This document shows positions 15,741-21,223 of a DNA stretch of 21,223 bases, in pieces (position 1 is the first letter of the stretch; each line of letters starts with the position of its first letter). This stretch comes from Bacillota bacterium (GTDB lineage Bacteria > Bacillota > Clostridia > Christensenellales > Aristaeellaceae), in assembly GCA_023402355.1 (NCBI GenBank), contig JAEXCG010000005.1, positions 1 through 21,223 of the forward strand. Direction: 5' to 3'. The position numbers and the translations under genes were made by a program. The notes beneath the pieces are model-generated. The model did not search any database and was not told the DNA's origin. It saw only the letters and a list, made by a program, of their open reading frames with translations.

Positions 15741-16703
15741 TCAATGTTCGAGGAGTGTTGCTCTACGTGCATTGAATGAAAGGCATCCATTCATACACCC
15801 CATGCACATACGCTCAAAACATTCCTTACACTTAAGCTCAGAAGGACATGAATAGGCAATAGAATCGCACATATTTGTAAAATACCCATACAACTGAGCA
15901 AGTGACGAAAATCGATTCATATCAATCCGAATATCGGATAGACCAAAGCATCGAATTACTGTCTCATCTATACAAAAATCCAGCACAGGTCTGCAAACCG
16001 ATTTAGGTAATTTGGAGACAAATGGATGTGAAACGTTGCGAATAATATCCTCCTGCATACAATTGGGGATAATATTGCAGTCCATTACTATCCGAATCTT
16101 TCTGCGGTTGATCTCCGAAAAGAATTTGATAGCGACATCTCGCATTACATTGAAGTAATCTGTAGGCATCGTTGATCGCTGAGATGTTTCAGGAGATGCG
16201 ATGGCTACACGTATCGATACAACCGGATACTCATCAACAAGTTTCAAAAATTCACTGAAATCCTGATCTGGCTTATATAAATTGTAGCTGGGAGTGATCA
16301 CTTTGTTCCAGCACAGTTCCTTTGCACACAAAGCAATATTGTCCCAGAATCTTTGTCTTTGGTCACCAAGAATACTCTCCCCGTTGCAATTGATCATTAC
16401 TCTAATCATAGATTTCTTTAAAACATCAATGTGTTTATCAATCAGAATTCCGTTAGTAAAAAGGGTCACATGGTCGGGGTCAGTATATTGAAGTGCAGTG
16501 GCAACAATCTCATCAAACTGCGGATGTAGCAGAGGTTCTCCGCCGATCAATCCAATATATTTTTCACCGCCATTCACGATGAATTTCGTTATTTTTTCAA
16601 ATGTTTCAACTGGGATTGCGGGTGTTACGTGAGTAAACATATCCCTTGCAAAGCAATAGTCACACTTGAGATTACACCTAGAAGTAAGCATTATATTAGG
16701 CAC
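15741..16703 (-). CDS. Radical SAM protein 1 with SPASM-like Cys-rich C-terminus (RiPP maturase candidate)
   Basis: The 320-aa protein starts almost at its radical SAM motif, C10-x3-C14-x2-C17 (CNLKCDYC), followed by GGEP at 54-57 that contacts SAM. The C-terminal third is cysteine-rich (C237, C244, C252, C279, C286, C292, C295, C300, C303, C307), consistent with SPASM/twitch-type auxiliary iron-sulfur clusters used by peptide-modifying enzymes. It has no N-terminal peptide-recognition domain, unlike radical SAM protein 2, and may rely on that partner for substrate capture. The start is GTG 16703, eight bases after AGGAGG (16716-16711); the nearby ATG at 16710 is in another frame. It is last in the RiPP unit, behind a hairpin that follows peptide gene 1. 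The reaction (thioether, C-C link or epimerisation) cannot be told. Confidence 0.88.
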   Translation of the reverse strand: MPNIMLTSRCNLKCDYCFARDMFTHVTPAIPVETFEKITKFIVNGGEKYIGLIGGEPLLHPQFDEIVATALQYTDPDHVTLFTNGILIDKHIDVLKKSMIRVMINCNGESILGDQRQRFWDNIALCAKELCWNKVITPSYNLYKPDQDFSEFLKLVDEYPVVSIRVAIASPETSQRSTMPTDYFNVMRDVAIKFFSEINRRKIRIVMDCNIIPNCMQEDIIRNVSHPFVSKLPKSVCRPVLDFCIDETVIRCFGLSDIRIDMNRFSSLAQLYGYFTNMCDSIAYSCPSELKCKECFERMCMGCMNGCLSFNARRATLLEH

Positions 16704-16758
16704 AAACCATTCCTCCTCATTGTGCTTTGATCTATGTAAACTATTTTAAATAGGTAAT

Positions 16759-16801
16759 AAAAAATGCAATACCAGCAGCAACAGTGACATTGCTGCTGGT
16801 A
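16759..16801 (-). terminator. Terminator/attenuator between peptide 1 and radical SAM gene 1
   Basis: TACCAGCAGCAA and TTGCTGCTGGTA pair perfectly over 12 bp (plus-strand arms 16770-16781 and 16790-16801) around an eight-base loop. On the minus strand TTGCA and then TTTTTT (16764-16759) follow. The T-tract is set five bases off the stem, which should give partial termination. Such placement is common in peptide clusters to keep precursor in excess over maturase. Confidence 0.8.
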
Positions 16802-16806
16802 CGCCT

Positions 16807-16965
16807 TTAAGAAGGATTGCAATGGCCGTCAGGAGGGCAAGGAGCGCAATTCGGATAGCATGCGTTGGGGCCATCAGGAGAGCAGGGGCTGCAATTCGGA
16901 TAACAATCAGAATGCATTCTTACATCATCAGGGGTAACGCATACGATGCTCGGCACATCAGTCAT
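16807..16965 (-). CDS. Cys/Pro-rich RiPP precursor peptide 1 with duplicated core
   Basis: A 52-aa open frame starts at ATG 16965, eight bases after a perfect AAGGAGG (16980-16974), and ends at TAA 16809-16807. The leader-like part (1-20) begins MTDVPSIVCVTPDDV. The core (21-52) holds two tandem copies of a CYPNCxPCxPDG unit: CYPNCSPCSPDG (21-32) and CYPNCAPCPPDG (36-47), ending HCNPS. Eight cysteines are at 9, 21, 25, 28, 36, 40, 43 and 49. The 37-base coding units share 30 bases, showing a tandem duplication. Its place between two radical SAM genes, the strong RBS and the following hairpin point to a precursor for radical SAM modification, perhaps thioether cross-linked. I do not recognise the family. 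It could alternatively be a metal-binding peptide. Confidence 0.82.
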   Translation of the reverse strand: MTDVPSIVCVTPDDVRMHSDCYPNCSPCSPDGPNACYPNCAPCPPDGHCNPS

Positions 16966-17041
16966 GATGAAATCCTCCTTTCTCAAATAGTTATCTTAAC
17001 GCAACGCGCAAAGATCAGTAAAATAGTAAACATGAGAGCGC

Positions 17042-17066
17042 AAGAACATTCTATCACTATGTTCTT
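17042..17066 (-). repeat. Hairpin at the peptide 2 stop codon
   Basis: AAGAACAT (17042-17049) and ATGTTCTT (17059-17066) pair perfectly over 8 bp with a nine-base loop; one arm overlaps the TAA of peptide gene 2. No T-tract follows on the minus strand, so it is more likely an mRNA end-stabiliser, processing site or operator than a terminator. Confidence 0.5.
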
Positions 17067-17301
17067 AATTATCCACCTCTTGGTTCCAATTTAGTTCTTG
17101 CTCATCGGGAGAACAAGCAAAAGGGTTGAACGGTCCAGCGTCTGGAACAGAATGACGCGGCAAAACTGGATAGCATGGTGGACAATATGAAAAATCTTTC
17201 CAGAATTCCGGAAGCAAGAATTGGACGCCGAGTCGTTTGCTATATCGCAAACGGATACCTGGAGTGTTTATCACAAGATCCTGCTCCTTCACAGAATTCA
17301 T
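17065..17301 (-). CDS. Cys/Pro-rich candidate RiPP precursor peptide 2
   Basis: The frame from ATG 17301 encodes 78 residues. A 38-residue leader-like part (with LRYSKRLGVQFLLPEFWKDF) is followed by a Pro-rich tail containing CPPCYP (40-45), PDAGPFNPFACSPDE (53-67) and an Asn/Glu-rich end. Cysteines are C40, C43 and C63. Composition and the recurring PC/SPD pattern resemble peptide 1, but there is no internal duplication. It starts 14 bases after the stop of radical SAM gene 2. ATG 17301 has only a poor RBS; GTG 17274 (codon 10) has AAGGAG nine bases before it and could be the true start, giving 69 residues. I infer a second substrate of the same maturases; it may instead be a helper peptide. 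Confidence 0.65.
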   Translation of the reverse strand: MNSVKEQDLVINTPGIRLRYSKRLGVQFLLPEFWKDFSYCPPCYPVLPRHSVPDAGPFNPFACSPDEQELNWNQEVDN

Positions 17302-17315
17302 TTCTCACTCTACGT

Positions 17316-18572
17316 CTAATCCTTAATCAAAGGGATAACTTTCAGTTCGACAGTAACATCCTCAACTTTTTTCCAGATTCCTTCTTGGGGGTTATATGTA
17401 CAGCGAGGGAATTTACCATTAGGATTTCCAGTCAAACTCTGTGCAAGCGGGCGGCAATCTCTACATGCATATCTAAATTCACATTCCTTGCAATCATCGA
17501 CATAATCAAGACTGTATGTCCAAGGAACCTGAGCCTTATTAAAAATTTCATCGAAGCTATCTTCTTTGATATTTCCAATCTTGAAATCACGAGCAAAAAT
17601 GCAAGGATATACATCGCCGGTTGCGGCAAATGCAAGCTTACGGTACCAGCAGGTGTTTATGCAATGGTTTTTATTGAAAGCGTCTTCGGTCGTTTTGAAG
17701 CAAGATTCCCGTTGGTAGCGAACGGATAAAACATCCAGCCTGTCTACACAATGGCTGATTTGATTTCCTCCAACAGCTTGACGAATCGTGTCATATCCGT
17801 TGTATTCAAGCTCAAGACTCTCAATATAAGCCCGTATATCCGAGATATGATTTTCATTCACATCCATTACTACCACAGCGATTTTTGTCGGGATTTCATA
17901 GCTTTTCAGAATCTTCAACCCATGCTCGGTCTTTGAAAAACTGCCAGCACGCTGTGTGACTTTTTCATGGAGTTCAGCGCAGTGACCATAAAGAGACACA
18001 CGTACACTCGCTCCACTCTCCTTAAGGAGCTGCGCCATCTTTTCGTCGATAAGTGTGGCATTTGTAAATACATCAATCCGTTGCATTCCGATCTGATGTG
18101 CATGTCGGAGAATATCGGCAAAGTCTTCATGTAATAAAGGTTCACCACCTATTAGCTGCACATCTCTACCACCACGACGGTATATTTCATCGAGAATGCT
18201 GATCCAGTATTCCTTGCTCAAGCCCTTATGCGCATTTTTCTCTGCATCGCCCCACTGTCCATAGCAATGAATACAATTGCAATTGCATTTCTCAGTAAGT
18301 TCAAGCCATGCATACACCAAACAATTATCGCTTTCGATCTCATATGGTTCATGCTTGCTGTCATCTTCGATAGTGTCCATTGTAATTCCCAGATTATGCA
18401 GTTGCTCAAGGTAAGCCTTCTCTTTATCTGCAAAATTACTGTTTTCGCTCAAATAATTCTGAATTATTTGTTTCCCAGAAGCATTAATTGAATAAACTTT
18501 ACCTGATTCCAAATCGTAAATTGCAGCGTTCTTCGCACCATGCACCAATCTAAAACGTTTTCCTTGATTCAT
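17316..18572 (-). CDS. Radical SAM/SPASM peptide maturase 2 with N-terminal recognition-like domain
   Basis: The 418-aa protein has three parts. An N-terminal segment (1-70, with FRLVHGAKNAAIYDLESGKVYSI split over beta strands) resembles the PqqD-like RiPP recognition element. The radical SAM core has C96-x3-C100-x2-C103 (CNCNCIHC) and GGEP at 142-145. A SPASM domain contains C304, C308, C324, C361, C364, C370, C373 and C391, with the family-like YPCIFARDFKIGNI in between. This layout is shared by maturases of sactipeptides, ranthipeptides and Cys-rich clostridial peptides. I chose ATG 18572, six bases after AAGGAGG (18585-18579), which overlaps the stop of the kinase-like gene. ATG 18590, six codons upstream, lacks such a site. 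It probably binds the leader of peptide 1 or 2 and installs the first cross-links. Confidence 0.9.
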   Translation of the reverse strand: MNQGKRFRLVHGAKNAAIYDLESGKVYSINASGKQIIQNYLSENSNFADKEKAYLEQLHNLGITMDTIEDDSKHEPYEIESDNCLVYAWLELTEKCNCNCIHCYGQWGDAEKNAHKGLSKEYWISILDEIYRRGGRDVQLIGGEPLLHEDFADILRHAHQIGMQRIDVFTNATLIDEKMAQLLKESGASVRVSLYGHCAELHEKVTQRAGSFSKTEHGLKILKSYEIPTKIAVVVMDVNENHISDIRAYIESLELEYNGYDTIRQAVGGNQISHCVDRLDVLSVRYQRESCFKTTEDAFNKNHCINTCWYRKLAFAATGDVYPCIFARDFKIGNIKEDSFDEIFNKAQVPWTYSLDYVDDCKECEFRYACRDCRPLAQSLTGNPNGKFPRCTYNPQEGIWKKVEDVTVELKVIPLIKD

Positions 18573-18583
18573 GGTATACCTCC

Positions 18584-19378
18584 TTAACATAATTCTTCTA
18601 TGAGTGCATATAATTTTCCAGTGTGTAGTGCCCAGATTGCATCCTTAGACCAGTTCGGTAATGACGAATAAAGTGCTGCCGTTTTTAGTATCTCTATCGA
18701 GTCAACCAATTCTGCCATTTTCATTTCGGTAGGATCAGGAGTACCATACCCTTCTATAAACATCTCATATTCATGAGGTGTCGTTCTTTCCAGAATACTA
18801 CGAACGTCCAGAGCAGCAAAACCATAACCAGCTTTGTCATAGTCGTACATGATACACGTTTTCTCTTGATGGTTAACGACTACATTCTTATAGCAAAAGT
18901 CATTGTGTAGAATACATCGTGGTATTTTGCATACTCTCTGATATATGATAGGGAACGACCGCTCTATTTTCCGCCAATCAGAATAACCCACGTATTTTCT
19001 CATCCAGTTTGTACTAACATTAGGTTTTAGTATTGCTAATGCGCCTACATCTGTTAATTCTGAAGTATCGCGTAAGTGCTCTATAGCATGAAGCGCCTTA
19101 AACCACTCACCAAGTGAACCGAACAAATCGCAATGGGATTTGTTCAAATATGTTCTCCACTTCAAGTTATCTCCGAAGCGTTCAAGAACTAAGGTTTGTG
19201 GCGTGGGAATGGAGCAGTACAATGTCGCAATTTGATTTTCACGAAGAATGTTGTAAACATCAGGTTCTTGTGTTTTGCTCAAATACTCAACTAAAACATA
19301 TTCATCAGAAATATCCCATATATGCTTATTCTGTGAAGCATATATAAGATTCCGCTTACAAAGCTCCAACTTAAGCAC
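18584..19378 (-). CDS. APH/choline-kinase-fold phosphotransferase-like protein
   Basis: The 264-aa protein carries the APH-family catalytic block HNDFCYKN (158-165: D160 catalytic, N165 metal) followed by the metal-binding segment MYDYDKAGYG (177-186, D179). The N-lobe is short and its ATP-lysine is not obvious, although E38 in TQEPDVYNIL could be the helix-C glutamate. Family members phosphorylate small molecules such as aminoglycosides, choline, homoserine or thiamine. Here it leads the RiPP unit and its TAA lies inside the RBS of radical SAM gene 2, so it is co-expressed with the maturases. It might phosphorylate the peptide, a precursor or the product for self-protection; this is inference. 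The start is GTG 19378 after GGGAGG ten bases upstream. Confidence 0.8.
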   Translation of the reverse strand: MLKLELCKRNLIYASQNKHIWDISDEYVLVEYLSKTQEPDVYNILRENQIATLYCSIPTPQTLVLERFGDNLKWRTYLNKSHCDLFGSLGEWFKALHAIEHLRDTSELTDVGALAILKPNVSTNWMRKYVGYSDWRKIERSFPIIYQRVCKIPRCILHNDFCYKNVVVNHQEKTCIMYDYDKAGYGFAALDVRSILERTTPHEYEMFIEGYGTPDPTEMKMAELVDSIEILKTAALYSSLPNWSKDAIWALHTGKLYALIEELC

Positions 19379-19419
19379 TATAGTAACGCCTCCCGACTAT
19401 TGATATCTAAATGTTTGAG

Positions 19420-19447
19420 TTGTCAGGAATACAAAACAGTGTATAAT
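19420..19447 (+). promoter_or_regulatory. Plus-strand sigma-A-like promoter with no clear gene (upstream of the pair)
   Basis: TTGTCA (19420-19425) and a perfect TATAAT (19442-19447) are separated by 16 bases. It points away from the RiPP unit, towards the 3' end of the resolvase gene. Confidence 0.55.
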
Positions 19448-19475
19448 ATCTGATTGTTGAAAGCGGGACACAAAG

Positions 19476-19504
19476 TAGACAATTTGCCCCAACGATGCTA
19501 TAAT
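19476..19504 (+). promoter_or_regulatory. Strong plus-strand promoter with no clear gene (downstream of the pair)
   Basis: TAGACA (19476-19481, five of six), a 17-base spacer, and TATAAT (19499-19504) preceded by TGC make this one of the best promoter matches in the window. The transcript would run antisense into the resolvase gene. It may belong to an ancient element end or drive an antisense RNA. Confidence 0.65.
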
Positions 19505-19658
19505 GAGAATGGTACCTAGCGAAGTGGTTTTACCAAGTAGATCAAGCGATTTCTCAATAAATTACAAAGTGTTAGTGACTAAATACAGTTGGGACATGTT
19601 TTCTACCTCATGAGCCAAAAATATAATATAAATGTACGTTATATAAATGCTGGAAACA

Positions 19659-20246
19659 TTAGCGAACCCAACGAAGAAAAGTCTTATGAGATATATTTAA
19701 TCTTCGTGCAGCTTCTCTCGCCGAGATTTCTCCCTTTTTCCATGCTTGCCTACAATTTTCAAAGTCAGTCGGGCGTTCCATCGGTTTAGGTCCAAAGTGT
19801 ATGCCGCGTGCTTTGGCAGCTGCGATCCCTTCTGCTTGTCGCCGCTTAATGAACTCACGCTCCATCTGTGCCACGTAAGATAGGAGCTGAAGTACGATAT
19901 CCGCGATTAGCGTTCCCGTCAGGTCACATCCCTGCCGGGTGTCCAGCAGTGGCATGTCCAGTACCACGATGGCCGCCTGTTTCTCCTTGGATATGATCCG
20001 CCACTGTTCAATGATCTCATCATAGTTTCTCCCGAGCCGGTCTATACTCTTGATCACAAGAGTGTCGCCGGCTTTTATCTTGCGGAGAAGCCTTTTGTAC
20101 TGCGGACGGTTGAAGTCCTTGCCGGACTGCTTTTCGATGAATATGTTCTGTTCATTAACGCCGAACTCATGCATAGCAATCACCTGACGCGCCTCATTCT
20201 GCTCCTTTGTAGATACACGAACATATCCATATACATTATTTTTCAT
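19659..20246 (-). CDS. Serine recombinase of the resolvase/invertase family
   Basis: The 195-aa protein is full length for the small resolvase/invertase group. Visible features are catalytic S12 in YVRVSTKEQN, the arginine-containing block SIDRLGRNY (67-75), QMEREFIKRR (127-136) at the start of the long E-helix, and a C-terminal helix-turn-helix (174-195, ISAREAARRLNISHKTFLRW). Such enzymes recombine res sites in transposons or invert DNA segments. The ATG at 20246 has AGGAGG (20259-20254) seven bases before it. It is minus strand, upstream of the RiPP unit, and only 77 bases from the left end of the right-hand IS copy. No paired recombination site was recognised. Confidence 0.93.
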   Translation of the reverse strand: MKNNVYGYVRVSTKEQNEARQVIAMHEFGVNEQNIFIEKQSGKDFNRPQYKRLLRKIKAGDTLVIKSIDRLGRNYDEIIEQWRIISKEKQAAIVVLDMPLLDTRQGCDLTGTLIADIVLQLLSYVAQMEREFIKRRQAEGIAAAKARGIHFGPKPMERPTDFENCRQAWKKGEISAREAARRLNISHKTFLRWVR

Positions 20247-20372
20247 CTTGTTGCCTCCTGTAAATAGTCGTTACCGTTCTATTCTACAGAAAGCGTCTGA
20301 ACACATTATTTAGTTGTTGGAACGATAAGGAAAGATAAATTGCGCAAATTGAAAAAGGAATAAAAAGAGAGA

Positions 20373-20403
20373 CATGGTTTCTGAAAGGAGAAAGCAAACC
20401 ATG
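20373..20403 (+). promoter_or_regulatory. Hairpin enclosing the transposase RBS and start codon
   Basis: CATGGTTT (20373-20380) and AAACCATG (20396-20403) are a perfect 8-bp inverted repeat. The second arm contains the ATG and the 15-base loop contains the RBS AAGGAG (20385-20390). In mRNA this would hide the start codon and limit transposase translation, as in other IS families with inhibitory leader hairpins. Confidence 0.55.
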
Positions 20404-21223
20404 CCTAAAAAGATTGTACAGCTGAACGAAGAAGTAATCAAGGGGCAGATCAAGGAATTGGTCCGCGGCAGCGTGGAAGAAACCCTGAATAAACTGCTGG
20501 AGGCCGAGGCGGAGAAGCTGACCCAGGCGGCCCGATACGAGCGTAGCGAGGATCGCCAGGGGTACCGTAGCGGCCACTACAGCCGAAACCTCACCACCAC
20601 CTCGGAGGATGTCACACTCAAGATTCCGCGCTTCAAGGGGATCTCGACAGCTATCATTGAGCGGTACCGCCGTCGTGAGAGCAGCGTCGAGGAAGCACTT
20701 ATTGAGATGTACCTGGCCGATGTCTCCGTACGCCGTGTGGAGGACATTACGGAAGCCCTGTGGGGCAGCAAGGTATCCCCCTCTACCATCAGCGAACTGA
20801 ACAAGAAAGCCTACATACAAATTGAGGAATGGCGTAACCGCCCGCTGCAGGGCAGCCGCTATCCGTACGTCTATGTGGATGGCATCTATCTGCGCCGAAA
20901 CTGGGGTGGAGAGTACGAAAACGTGGCCATATTGGTTGCAATTGCCGTCAACGAGGATGGATACCGAGAGGTTCTGGGTGCTGCCGAGGGGATGAAAGAG
21001 GACAAGGCAAGTTGGGTCAGTTTCTTTCAGTGGCTCCGCGGCCGCGGCCTGAACGGCGTAAAACTTATCGTTGGAGACAAGTGTCTGGGAATGCTGGAGG
21101 CGGTGGGAGAAGTGTTTCCCGAGGCTAAATACCAGCGCTGTACCGTTCACTTCTACCGCAATGTGTTCTCCGTTACCCCGCGCTCCAAGGTGAAGCTGGT
21201 GGCCAAGATGCTCAAAGCCATCC
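20401..21223 (+). CDS. IS256/Mutator-family transposase (partial)
   Basis: The frame from ATG 20401 stays open to the window end (274 residues seen; family members are usually near 400). It starts MPKKIVQLNEEVIKGQIKEL and includes YRSGHYSRNL (55-64), the first catalytic aspartate D160 in YVYVDGIYL, the second D226 in LIVGDKCLGM, and the CTVHFYRN motif (247-254) with its conserved C/H pair. The catalytic glutamate lies beyond the window. Codon use is intermediate between backbone and island. AAGGAG at 20385-20390 is the RBS, ten bases upstream. No stop or frameshift is seen, so this copy may be active and could act on the ends of the deleted left copy. Confidence 0.93.
   Translation, partial: MPKKIVQLNEEVIKGQIKELVRGSVEETLNKLLEAEAEKLTQAARYERSEDRQGYRSGHYSRNLTTTSEDVTLKIPRFKGISTAIIERYRRRESSVEEALIEMYLADVSVRRVEDITEALWGSKVSPSTISELNKKAYIQIEEWRNRPLQGSRYPYVYVDGIYLRRNWGGEYENVAILVAIAVNEDGYREVLGAAEGMKEDKASWVSFFQWLRGRGLNGVKLIVGDKCLGMLEAVGEVFPEAKYQRCTVHFYRNVFSVTPRSKVKLVAKMLKAI

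Larger units (their letters stand above)
19379..19658. other. AT-rich gap with plus-strand promoters, upstream of the RiPP unit
   Basis: This 280-base stretch separates the RiPP unit from the resolvase gene. It holds two plus-strand sigma-A-like promoters but no convincing plus-strand gene. On the minus strand I could not find a confident promoter for the RiPP unit: TTGTGT with TATTAT 19 bases away (19446-19441 region) is the best candidate and is weak. Confidence 0.5.
20324..21223 (+). mobile_element. IS256-family insertion sequence (right copy, cut by the window end)
   Basis: The left end starts at GATAAGG (20324) and carries the same AAATTGCGCAAATTGAAA terminal segment as the remnant at 15069. 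It contains an open transposase gene and extends beyond the window. It has the same orientation as the left copy, so the two bracket the AT-rich island as direct repeats. Confidence 0.88.

Noticed and set aside
16825..16905. Tandem repeat as a possible CRISPR or simple non-coding repeat
   Set aside because: Only two units, in frame within an open reading frame, with changes that keep the Cys/Pro pattern; a coding duplication explains it better.
16966..17064. Possible internal promoter between peptide genes 2 and 1
   Set aside because: TTGCGC followed after 16 bases by TATTTG is too weak to call.
16822..17094. Plus-strand frame of 90 codons over peptide gene 1
   Set aside because: No RBS, and it is antisense to the precursor whose minus frame has a perfect RBS and meaningful repeats.
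19626..19644. AT-rich dyad ATATAA-N7-TTATAT as a possible resolvase crossover site
   Set aside because: Six-base AT arms are expected by chance in such AT-rich DNA and no partner site was found.
19589..19789. Plus-strand frame of 66 codons after the unassigned promoters
   Set aside because: TTG start without RBS, overlaps the resolvase gene antisense and shows no recognisable motif; insufficient to call a gene.
20284..21150. Minus-strand open frame of 288 codons over the right IS copy
   Set aside because: Antisense to the transposase, which has catalytic aspartates and an RBS.

Overview
The window looks like a chromosome segment of a high-GC anaerobic Bacillota (Clostridia type), probably gut-associated. 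Ribosome binding sites are strong AGGAGG types, promoters are sigma-A-like and often extended -10 (TGnTATAAT), and genes are tightly packed with ATGA overlaps. No rRNA, tRNA or CRISPR array was seen.

Positions 1-15032 form a GC-rich backbone (one sampled 60-base line inside the dehydratase gene is 80% GC). From left to right it holds: the 3' end of a Big2/SH3 surface protein with a terminator; a LacZ-type GH2 beta-galactosidase (minus); a short-chain dehydrogenase (minus); a minus-strand four-gene unit running OmpR-type response regulator, histidine kinase, ABC ATPase, MacB/FtsX permease; an NSS sodium-coupled amino-acid transporter followed by an ANT-like nucleotidyltransferase (minus); a GH130 glycoside phosphorylase (minus); and, divergent from it, an IlvD/Edd-family sugar-acid-type dehydratase overlapping a small membrane protein gene (plus).

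From about 15033 the character changes. Positions 15611-20323 are AT-rich (two sampled lines are 28% and 45% GC) and lie between two same-orientation IS256-family copies. The left copy is an internally deleted, frameshifted 0.5-kb remnant with both ends. The right copy has an open transposase frame and runs off the window. Between them is a minus-strand ribosomally synthesised peptide (RiPP) locus in the order kinase-like (APH fold) gene, 418-aa radical SAM/SPASM protein, Cys/Pro-rich peptide 2, Cys/Pro-rich peptide 1, and a second 320-aa radical SAM protein. A serine resolvase gene lies upstream.

The main discovery candidate is this RiPP system. Peptide 1 is a 52-aa precursor too short for usual gene callers. 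Its core is a tandem duplication of CYPNCxPCxPDG and carries eight cysteines. It has a consensus RBS and is followed by a 12-bp hairpin with a T-tract that would set the ratio of peptide to downstream maturase. Peptide 2 has CPPCYP and ACSPDE motifs. No exporter or protease is visible inside the island, so the system may be incomplete here or may depend on genes elsewhere.
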